DNA of 11,514 nt from CAYQTO01 sp964420455 (GTDB lineage Bacteria > Sumerlaeota > Sumerlaeia > SLMS01), in the NCBI GenBank assembly GCA_964420455.1, contig CAYQTO010000120.1, positions 1 to 11,514 of the forward strand, in the 5' to 3' direction. The notes under the pieces were generated by a model. The model ran no database searches. It had not been told where the DNA came from and saw nothing but the letters and a program-made list of their open reading frames with translations. The position numbers and the translations under genes are program-made. Below, piece after piece: positions 1 to 5,315 of the stretch. Within the stretch, counting starts at the first letter, position 1. Each line of letters opens with the position of its first letter.

Positions 1-1
1 C

Positions 2-43
2 CGCCGCTTCCCCGTCATCCTCCCGGTGATCATGGAGATTTAG
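2..43 (+). CDS. C-terminal fragment of an unidentified protein (5' end outside window)
   Basis: An open frame enters from the left edge and ends at the TAG at 41-43. It gives the 13-residue tail RRFPVILPVIMEI. The hydrophobic, well-ordered tail and the strong hairpin about 28 bases downstream suggest the end of a real gene. The fragment is far too short to assign a family. The first base of the window belongs to the preceding codon. Confidence 0.4.
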   Translation, partial: RRFPVILPVIMEI

Positions 44-70
44 GCAAATCCCTTACTGTTGAACAAGCGA

Positions 71-98
71 CCCGCCGGAGCTTCCTCTCTCCGGCGGG
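71..98. terminator. Hairpin between convergent genes, likely bidirectional terminator
   Basis: CCCGCCGGAG (71-80) pairs perfectly with CTCCGGCGGG (89-98), giving a 10-bp GC-rich stem with an 8-base loop. It lies between the stop of the plus-strand fragment at 43 and the stop of the minus-strand gene at 127, where a shared terminator is expected. Neither side has a clean T run, so termination efficiency is uncertain. Confidence 0.65.
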
Positions 99-126
99 CC
101 CTTGAGCATCCGCTCTCCCTCCTGCC

Positions 127-1086
127 TTACCACTCGTAAGGGTCGATGCCCTCGGTCATCTCCATCAACCGTCGTTCGATGATGCGCTCGCGATTCTCAC
201 GGCGCTTCTCGAGAGCGCGATAAACCTCCTCCAACTCCCGCTCGATCGCCTGCGCCTCCATCGTCCGGAGTTCCTGCGTGGCCTCGAAGCCTTCCCGCAG
301 GACCTGCTCCATTTCCGTGCGCACGGCCACCCCTTCCTCCTCGCTCTCCGCCTCGTGATACCGGCGCTCCAGTCGCTGAAGCTGGAGTTCCAGGAGATGT
401 ACCCTTTCGGCTGTTTCCAGCGCGCGGGGCAGATCCTCCTCGATGACAAGGAGTTCGCGGGCCGTCTCGAGGAGGGTATGCAGGACTTCGCGACGCTCCT
501 CGATACCGGCATCCTCGTCGGGCACAAATTCGAGGAAATCTTCATTCAATTCCATGAGGTAGGTCATCGCGCTGTCATAGACACGCGGATCGAAGTCTTC
601 CCTCTCCTCTCCGGGCTGCCACCTGTCTTCTTTCTCGGCGACCTCCATCAACACCGTGCGGGGGTCGTCCTGGTCGCCGCGATGCCATGCGTCTTCACGT
701 TCTGCGCTGTGGTGGGGGACGATTCGGAGCCGCGCGTCCCCCTCCATTCGATAGGTGAAGCCGAATGGCTCGAGAATCTCGGCCAGCATCTGTTCCGCCG
801 GGATGTCGGCGAAGACCCGGTCGACGATCAGGTCCGCATCGCCCGCGCGAAGGATCACCTCGACCCCTGTCTGATGGGAAACAAGGCGCAGGACATCACC
901 GAGGCGCGCTCCCTGAAAAACCGCCTCCTCGATATGACGCTCCAGCGGGTGGACCCGTTCGTCGTCGCGGGTGGGTTCAACGCTCAGCCTCAGGAAGCCC
1001 GTCCGACCCGCTTCATCCTGTGCCATGGTGGGCACGACCAAGCTGGCGATGGCGGCGATGACGGCAACGACGAGAAACTTCTTCAT
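127..1086 (-). CDS. Secreted STN-like domain protein with long charged C-terminal helix
   Basis: This 319-residue protein starts with a signal peptide (MKK, hydrophobic 4-18, probable cleavage after PTMA at 22). Residues about 55-124 read like a secretin/TonB short N-terminal (STN) or secretin-N type domain: an amphipathic start, GARLGDVLRLVSHQTGVEVIL, a DIPAEQMLAEILEPFGFTY helix, then RLRIVP. Such domains sit in the periplasm in secretins and in FecA-type transducers. Residues about 195-315 are very rich in Glu, Arg and Leu with heptad-like spacing and probably form a coiled coil. No TonB barrel or secretin pore follows, so the STN domain is uncoupled from its usual partners. An AAGGAA ribosome site (1094-1099) lies 7 bases before the ATG. 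It is the last gene of the sigma operon, 24 bases after the preceding stop. Its role is unknown; a periplasmic input for the sigma/anti-sigma pair is an inference. Confidence 0.75.
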   Translation of the reverse strand: MKKFLVVAVIAAIASLVVPTMAQDEAGRTGFLRLSVEPTRDDERVHPLERHIEEAVFQGARLGDVLRLVSHQTGVEVILRAGDADLIVDRVFADIPAEQMLAEILEPFGFTYRMEGDARLRIVPHHSAEREDAWHRGDQDDPRTVLMEVAEKEDRWQPGEEREDFDPRVYDSAMTYLMELNEDFLEFVPDEDAGIEERREVLHTLLETARELLVIEEDLPRALETAERVHLLELQLQRLERRYHEAESEEEGVAVRTEMEQVLREGFEATQELRTMEAQAIERELEEVYRALEKRRENRERIIERRLMEMTEGIDPYEW

Positions 1087-1110
1087 GGTGTGTTTCCTTG
1101 TGGTTGGAGT

Positions 1111-1515
1111 TCACAGCTCTCCGAGCTGGTGACGGAGGTTCCGGGCCCGGCGAAGGAGGCTGGTGTCGCTTTGTCCTTGCGGCGGGCTCCCGCGGCGGAG
1201 CTCGGCAAGCCGGTTGTCGAGCTGTCGGATGTTGCGGCGGATGACCGTGTTGGGATCGTCCCCGTGGACGAGGATCAGCCGCCCGGGCGGTCCCGGGGCC
1301 GTTGTCGGCTGGAGGTTCCGTGTCGGCAGATTGACCACGATGGCGAGAAGGGCGGCCGCTGCGGCGAGACCCGCGAGCGCGCCAAGGCGGACGGGTACGC
1401 GACGACGCTTGCGGGCTGCTGCGAGAACAACACGGCGCCGGTTGGCGTCCGGCCCCTGAAGGCCTCTTCCGTCGAGCAACTCCCGCAGCGCTCCTTCCGG
1501 GTTGCCGTCCATCAT
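1111..1515 (-). CDS. Small one-pass membrane protein, probable anti-sigma factor
   Basis: A 134-residue protein. The start is placed at the ATG at 1515 because it overlaps the sigma factor stop as ATGA, the usual sign of translational coupling; the second Met could also be used. The frame stays open further upstream, but that part only shadows the sigma gene. Residues 1-40 are short, hydrophilic and very basic near the membrane (ARKRRR). A hydrophobic segment spans about 41-63 (LGALAGLAAAAALLAIVVNL), and about 70 residues follow, probably periplasmic. There is no HxxxCxxC zinc motif, so it is not a classic ZAS anti-sigma factor, and I see no recognisable FecR domain. The anti-sigma assignment rests on position, size and topology. 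The periplasmic tail could interact with the STN-like protein encoded immediately downstream. Confidence 0.7.
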   Translation of the reverse strand: MMDGNPEGALRELLDGRGLQGPDANRRRVVLAAARKRRRVPVRLGALAGLAAAAALLAIVVNLPTRNLQPTTAPGPPGRLILVHGDDPNTVIRRNIRQLDNRLAELRRGSPPQGQSDTSLLRRARNLRHQLGEL

Positions 1516-2066
1516 GACGCGCCTTCCTCCCCGAGCATGCGCCGCAGCCGTTTTTCGCCCTCTCTGATCCGCCAGAGCGTGGTCCCCAGGGGGCACTTCA
1601 TCAGTTCCGATATCTCGCGATGGGTCAGGTCGCCGTCTATACGGAGCAGGATCGCCTCGCGCATGGCATCTGGCAGGCTGTGGAGGGCGTCGTCGACAAG
1701 GCGGCGTTGCTCGCGCGCGGCGACAGTGTCCCGGGGCGAGGGGCCGGGCGCGGCGTCCTCCCTTGCGTTCTCGTCCCGATCCACCCGGCGCGCGGTCCAC
1801 GGCCCCCGCCGATCCTCGATCCACAGGCGGTGTGCGATGCGAAACAGCCAGGACCGGAACCGTCCGCTTGGGCGGTAGCCCTCCAGCACCGCCAGCGCCT
1901 TCATCCATGTCCTCTGGACCACGTCGTCGGCATCGTCCCCATCCGCTCCCAGCGAGACCACGAAACGAACCAGCGCACCATCGTAACGATTGAACAGGAC
2001 TTCAAACGCCGCAGGGTCACCGCGAAGGTAAAGGGCCACCAGATCGTCGTCCGGGAGGGATTTCAT
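1512..2066 (-). CDS. ECF-family RNA polymerase sigma factor (sigma-70 group 4)
   Basis: A 184-residue protein with the two-domain plan of ECF sigma factors. Region 2 covers about 8-88: DLVALYLRGDPAAFEVLFNRY for region 2.1, DADDVVQRTWMKAL for 2.2 (core polymerase binding), and FRSWLFRIAHRLWIEDRR for 2.3-2.4 (-10 recognition). A charged linker spans 90-120. Region 4 (about 121-178) contains LVDDALHSLPDAMREAILLRIDGDLTHREISELM and the -35 recognition helix LGTTLWRIREGEKRLR. The length is normal for the family. The ATG at 2066 has no convincing Shine-Dalgarno sequence. It is first in a three-gene operon and its stop overlaps the next start. An AATAAT-like -10 element lies at 2107-2102 but has no well-spaced -35; I see no classic GAAC-type ECF autoregulatory promoter. 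Codons 142-144 (CGT ATA GAC) carry one copy of the window's recurrent octamer and use the rare ATA codon. Confidence 0.92.
   Translation of the reverse strand: MKSLPDDDLVALYLRGDPAAFEVLFNRYDGALVRFVVSLGADGDDADDVVQRTWMKALAVLEGYRPSGRFRSWLFRIAHRLWIEDRRGPWTARRVDRDENAREDAAPGPSPRDTVAAREQRRLVDDALHSLPDAMREAILLRIDGDLTHREISELMKCPLGTTLWRIREGEKRLRRMLGEEGAS
1635..1642 (+). repeat. GTCTATAC octamer, copy 1 (antisense within sigma factor gene)
   Basis: Exact 8-mer, extended CGTCTATACG. It is the only copy not encoding Val-Tyr-Thr: on the coding strand it reads GTATAGAC across Arg142-Ile143-Asp144, with the rare ATA codon. This shows that the DNA word, not a peptide, recurs. Confidence 0.85.
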
Positions 2067-2344
2067 CGTACTCTGGTGGGGAGAACGGTCGTCACGGTGG
2101 CATTATTGGTCCGTGAGGGCGCTTTTTCTTTCAACAACGGCAGGGTTTACCGGGGGAGCGACCAGTATCGGCTCGTCCGGTGCCTCGATCCTCAGGGCCC
2201 TCCGTGCGTGCGCGATCTCATCGAAAGGGCCCGCTTGTGGGTACCGCTACTGCTGTCGTGGAGCCCTTGCCGATCTCCGGCCTCCCTGCGGCATTGCTGC
2301 CGGAATGTCTTGGCCCGGGGGTGCGGGCCCAACACCATGTAATC
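2067..2344. other. Divergent intergenic region between sigma operon and Nudix gene
   Basis: About 280 bases separate the two divergent starts. Open frames cross it but their composition is not protein-like, so I call no gene. It should hold the promoters of both units. On the minus strand there is an A-rich patch (TTGTTGAAAGAAAAAG, 2137-2122) and an AATAAT at 2107-2102, but the spacing is not canonical. On the plus strand I see no clear promoter. A minimal start-stop ATGTAA sits at 2337-2342, just before the Nudix start. Confidence 0.5.
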
Positions 2345-2764
2345 ATGTCTCACGCCCCGATGATCGTGGTCGCCGCGCTGATCGTGCGCGAGGAGGACGG
2401 CCGTCTGCTGATCGCCCAGCGGCCCGCCCACCTTTCGAGCCCCGGCCGTTGGGAGTTTCCCGGGGGCAAGGTGGAACAGGGCGAGGATCCCCGCCACGCC
2501 CTCGTCCGCGAATGCCGCGAGGAACTTGCCATCGCCATCGAGGCCGGTGCCGTCTACGAGACCATCTTCGTGCCCCGGAGCGAGCGCGACCTGCTCCTCC
2601 TCTTCTATCGAGCCCGCATTCTCGCCGGCCAGCCCACCCCCCAGGAGGCAAACCCCGTCGCCTGGGTCGACGCCCGCGAAATTCGCCAGTACGACATCCT
2701 CGCCTCCGACCTCCCCCTCCTCGACACCATCGAACGCCACTGGCCCGCCTTCCTGCGGCTGTAG
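2345..2764 (+). CDS. MutT/NudG-type Nudix hydrolase
   Basis: A 139-residue protein resembling E. coli MutT and NudG, which remove oxidised or modified nucleotides such as 8-oxo-dGTP or cleave (d)CTP-type substrates to monophosphate and pyrophosphate in the cytoplasm. The N-terminal strand MIVVAALIV is followed by DGRLLIAQRPAHLSSPGRWEFPGGKVEQGE, a typical MutT opening. The Nudix box G-x5-E-x7-RE-x-x-EE is present (GKVEQGE, then RECREELAI). The usual Gly after the EE pair is Ala. The catalytic Glu residues are intact, so activity is expected. The C-terminal part (PVAWVDAREI, then LLDTIERH) matches the family pattern. Start options are the ATG at 2345 or at 2360; upstream in-frame sequence does not look coding. 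No strong ribosome site is visible. Substrate preference cannot be told from sequence. Confidence 0.88.
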   Translation: MSHAPMIVVAALIVREEDGRLLIAQRPAHLSSPGRWEFPGGKVEQGEDPRHALVRECREELAIAIEAGAVYETIFVPRSERDLLLLFYRARILAGQPTPQEANPVAWVDAREIRQYDILASDLPLLDTIERHWPAFLRL

Positions 2765-2874
2765 TCCTTGAACCTCAACCGGTCCCTTGTCAGGATTCAG
2801 GCATTGGGATGAGGCGCTGAAGAAAGTCCCCGCAAGTCACCCGCAGGCATGGCTGGCGGATTCGTTCTGGTCCG

Positions 2875-2880
2875 GATAAT
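2875..2880 (+). promoter_or_regulatory. Possible -10 element upstream of the 337-residue protein gene
   Basis: GATAAT, close to TATAAT, lies about 57 bases before the ATG at 2938 in the 173-base gap after the Nudix gene. No good -35 lies at 16-18 bases; TGGCGG at 2854-2859 is 15 bases away and weak. Tentative. Confidence 0.2.
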
Positions 2881-2937
2881 CCCGAAAAGCGCCGTCTTCC
2901 TCCATCATTGAAATCCCCCGCCCGGGAGCCGCCCGCC

Positions 2938-3951
2938 ATGTTTGGCACCAACGACGTCATCTACGTTCCGGAAAACCACCAGCTTGTCCTCGACGATGTC
3001 TATACGTGGAAGCGCTACCGGATCGACGTGCGGCGGTTTGGGCTGCGGATCCGGCCAGAGGCCTTCGAACTGGTCGCCGATCGCGTGCGCTCCGGCATCG
3101 AGATCGCCCGCCACAGCCCCCGCTTTACCGGCACCATCGACCAGGTGATCGCCAACACGGACCTGATGCTCCGCGACCTGGCGGCCTATTCCGGCCAGGC
3201 CACCGGCAGCCTCCCCGGCGACCTCGCCAACTTCTTCCGCGCCAACCATTCCGCCTGGTGGATCCGCCTGACGGATCTCCCCGGCGAGTCCTTCCACGCC
3301 GAGGACTACGAGCGCACCCTCTCCTCGCAGCCGCGCATCGAGCCCCACTTCACCTATGGCAGCGTCCACATCGCCCAGCTCGACTCGCTCGATGTCGATC
3401 TCCCCGCAAACGACGAGGGCCACCCCTTCTCCATCGACGTCCCCGCCGAACAGGGCCTCACCCGCTGGACCATCCCCCCGGCCGAGCCCCTCCCCCTCAT
3501 CCACGAGTACTGCGGCGCCCATGGCGCCTCCGCCTTCGGCCGCACCGTCAATATCGATACACATGGCAACCTCGCCGACTTTCATCAGTTCTGCACCCCC
3601 ATCGGCATCCTCGGCGAGAAGCTTTACGCCACCCTCTATGTCTACTACGGGGTGGAGAAAAGCGCCGACGTCCTCACCCGGGTCCCGGCGGACGACTTGG
3701 ATGTCTATATGGCCCTGCTCGAGAAGTCGCACTTCCGGCTGGTGGGTTCGGGGCCAACCTGGCGGATTTTCGATCGCGATGGCGATGTCGTGCATCTGTA
3801 CGACGGGCTCGAGAGCAAGGAATCGGAGGGTGTCGAGACCATGCCACCTTTCATGCTGGTCGCGGCGGCCGGCGGCCAGCACGATCCCCTGCACCGGGCG
3901 GAGCTGCTCGAGGCGATCCGCGATTCCGTTGGCCGGATCAAGGAAGCGTAG
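2938..3951 (+). CDS. Hypothetical protein, 337 residues, unrecognised family
   Basis: I do not recognise this protein. The ATG at 2938 is preferred over a TTG at 2908 because a GGGAG ribosome site (2924-2928) lies 9 bases before it and the residues between are poor in structure. It has no signal peptide or membrane segment, so it is probably cytosolic. It opens with a beta-rich stretch (DVIYVPENHQLVLDDVYTWKRYRIDVRRFG), then a helical part (about 39-90) and a long mixed region rich in His and aromatic residues. That region includes GASAFGRTVNIDTHGNLADFHQFC, where conserved His/Asp could be ligands (inference). The tail MLVAAAGGQHDPLHRAELLEAIRDSVGRIKEA looks helical. Good codon bias and a downstream terminator support a real gene, probably monocistronic. 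Codons 21-23 (Val-Tyr-Thr) carry the recurrent octamer. Confidence 0.8.
   Translation: MFGTNDVIYVPENHQLVLDDVYTWKRYRIDVRRFGLRIRPEAFELVADRVRSGIEIARHSPRFTGTIDQVIANTDLMLRDLAAYSGQATGSLPGDLANFFRANHSAWWIRLTDLPGESFHAEDYERTLSSQPRIEPHFTYGSVHIAQLDSLDVDLPANDEGHPFSIDVPAEQGLTRWTIPPAEPLPLIHEYCGAHGASAFGRTVNIDTHGNLADFHQFCTPIGILGEKLYATLYVYYGVEKSADVLTRVPADDLDVYMALLEKSHFRLVGSGPTWRIFDRDGDVVHLYDGLESKESEGVETMPPFMLVAAAGGQHDPLHRAELLEAIRDSVGRIKEA
2998..3005 (+). repeat. GTCTATAC octamer, copy 2
   Basis: Exact 8-mer, extended TGTCTATACG, encoding Val21-Tyr22-Thr23 of the 337-residue protein. The preceding codon GAT, Tyr TAT and Thr ACG are all non-preferred choices in this GC-rich, C-ending genome. Confidence 0.85.
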
Positions 3952-3967
3952 TAGGCTCCGGAAGAGA

Positions 3968-3993
3968 CGGCTCGGGGGTCACCCCCCGGGCCG
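3968..3993. terminator. Strong hairpin terminator between convergent genes
   Basis: CGGCTCGGGGG (3968-3978) pairs with CCCCCGGGCCG (3983-3993) through 11 bp with one G-T pair and a 4-base loop. A C/T-rich tail (CTCCCCTTTCTCT) follows on the plus strand. It lies 16 bases after the plus-strand stop at 3951 and 24 bases from the minus-strand stop at 4018, so it probably serves both genes, best for the plus strand. Confidence 0.75.
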
Positions 3994-4017
3994 CTCCCCT
4001 TTCTCTGCGGGGCCTCC

Positions 4018-4680
4018 TCAAGGGCCAAACCGAACGATGTCACCATCGCTGACGCTACCATTGGTGGGGTCATACTGGACGGGGCTCCCCATCGTCATCA
4101 TCCCACCCATCGGCATGGTCATGATTTCGTAGATGGGAAGATCGCCACGGACCTCGAGTTGGCGAACCATGGTTCCGTGCCTGAGGTCCGGCCCGGTCGA
4201 GACAAGGAACCAGCGGGGGGCTGGCCCGCCGTCGATGCCCATCATTCCCCGGGATTCCACCAGCCGGCGATAGGTCGCCCTGTTGTCGCCGTCGGGAGTG
4301 TTTGTAGAATTGAAGTACATGAAGGAGTGCTGGTGATCGATCATGATCTTGGGCTTGAAGTGATCGAGTGGCACCCCGGTCATGTAGGCAACGGGGGTCG
4401 TGAGGGTGTAAGGGACAAAAGGCATCTTACCCATCATCATGTTCATCACATTGGTCCGTCCCGCCTCGTCCAGGACGTTGGGCGGGTACTGGTTGTAGTC
4501 GACGGCATATGCCTCGAGGCCCGTGTTTACGGCGCGCATGTCGGCGAGGACGCGTGACACCTTCGAGCGCGTTTGCGCCTCGAGAAAGTTCGGGACGGCA
4601 ATGGCCGCAAGGATTGCAATGATTGCGACCACGATCAGAAGCTCCACAAGGGTGAATGCTTGGCTGTGTTCTTTGTGCAT
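4018..4680 (-). CDS. Type II secretion/type IV pilus-like pseudopilin (prepilin-type N-methylation protein)
   Basis: A 220-residue protein with a class III prepilin signal: short charged leader MHKEHSQA, then FTLVELLIVVAIIAILAAIAVPNFLEAQ. Glu at mature position 5 is present. Prepilin peptidase should cut before Phe9, methylate it, and the helix should pack into a pseudopilus. The residue before the cut is Ala instead of the usual Gly. The following helix and KVSRVLADMRAVNTGLEAYAVDYNQYPP match GspG-like pseudopilins common in Planctomycetota, Hydrogenedentota and relatives. The tail (YDPTNGSVSDGDIVRFG) is intact, so the gene is complete. Two methionine clusters (79-86 and 187-197) stand out. 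A GGAGAG ribosome site (4693-4688) sits 7 bases before the ATG. It is last in a minus-strand group. No secretion ATPase or peptidase genes are in the window, so its machine is encoded elsewhere. Confidence 0.92.
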   Translation of the reverse strand: MHKEHSQAFTLVELLIVVAIIAILAAIAVPNFLEAQTRSKVSRVLADMRAVNTGLEAYAVDYNQYPPNVLDEAGRTNVMNMMMGKMPFVPYTLTTPVAYMTGVPLDHFKPKIMIDHQHSFMYFNSTNTPDGDNRATYRRLVESRGMMGIDGGPAPRWFLVSTGPDLRHGTMVRQLEVRGDLPIYEIMTMPMGGMMTMGSPVQYDPTNGSVSDGDIVRFGP

Positions 4681-4762
4681 GGATTCTCTCTCCGCTTGGC
4701 ACAGTCGGTTGCTGGCGTGGGTGGGCCCGCGCCGATGACCTTGTCCATTTGATTGGGAACGG

Positions 4763-5236
4763 TCAGCCCGCGAAGCGAGGTGGGGGAACCAACGGAAGGA
4801 GGGAACACGAATCGGGAAGGTGGTCGTTGGCGATGTGCAGGTCCGGGTTGTTGGTTGAGGGGGTCGGCCAGCCTTTGCTTGCCCTCAAGTCCCACGCGCC
4901 ACTGGTCACAACAAACGATACGAGCAGGACCCCATCAACGATTCCCGGGCACTCGGTCTTCTCCATGCCACCATGGGGAGGAGTGCCACGGGCAGGCTTC
5001 GGCTTCGCACAGCAGCAGGCAGATCCCCCGGAGCAGGCCGGCCCGCAGGCGCAGGTAACACCGGAGAGGCGACGCTCGCTTCGGAGGAAACTCGTCCCTT
5101 TGGAGGTTTCCACGCGATGTAAGTTGTTGCCAGTCATGGAACTCAGCCACAGGCCGGCAAAGCCGTTGACCACCGTCAGGAGGACCTGGGCTCCAAGGGC
5201 GATTACCAACATCGTCGCGAGTGTCCGTTTTCCCAT
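4763..5236 (-). CDS. Membrane-anchored cysteine-cluster protein, unknown function
   Basis: I do not recognise a family. The frame stays open from 5272 (TTG, 169 residues). The ATG at 5236 (157 residues) is preferred because it begins MGKRT directly before a hydrophobic segment (about residues 6-31). Neither start has a visible ribosome site. After a polar stretch comes a tight cluster TCACGPACSGGSACCCAKP with six Cys within residues 62-76. Two further Cys follow (in TECPG and DSCSLL), making eight. Residues about 100-120 are again hydrophobic (GIVDGVLLVSFVVTSGAWDL), so it may cross the membrane twice. The cluster could bind metal or be disulfide-rich (inference). It lies between the glycosyltransferase-like gene (stop at 5316) and the pseudopilin start (4680), all on the minus strand and possibly cotranscribed. 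Residue composition is protein-like, but the weak start lowers confidence. Confidence 0.5.
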   Translation of the reverse strand: MGKRTLATMLVIALGAQVLLTVVNGFAGLWLSSMTGNNLHRVETSKGTSFLRSERRLSGVTCACGPACSGGSACCCAKPKPARGTPPHGGMEKTECPGIVDGVLLVSFVVTSGAWDLRASKGWPTPSTNNPDLHIANDHLPDSCSLLPLVPPPRFAG

Positions 5237-5315
5237 GGGGAGGAACACTAGCCGCAGTCGACCTTCTGGCAAGGGTTATCGATGTCGACTATCGCGATTC
5301 ATAGACGCGTCCCCT

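Noticed and set aside
355..1878. Long plus-strand open frame (507 codons) antisense to the sigma operon
   Set aside because: It runs across three convincingly coding minus-strand genes and shows no recognisable domain.
1516..1908. N-terminal extension of the anti-sigma candidate frame
   Set aside because: It overlaps the sigma factor out of frame and is Arg/Pro-rich; the ATGA overlap at 1515-1512 gives a better start.
2180..2344. Upstream extension of the Nudix protein from the ATG at 2180
   Set aside because: The added residues do not resemble any Nudix N-terminal domain, and the family normally starts just before the MIVVAALIV strand.
3703..3710. GTCTATAT as a ninth motif copy
   Set aside because: It has one mismatch, at the last base, where a Met codon is required. 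One-mismatch words are much more likely by chance, so I do not count it.
2905..3894. Minus-strand open frame (329 codons) antisense to the 337-residue protein
   Set aside because: Its composition is low-complexity Gly/Val/Asp/Glu/Ala. The plus frame has a ribosome site, a terminator and better amino-acid balance.
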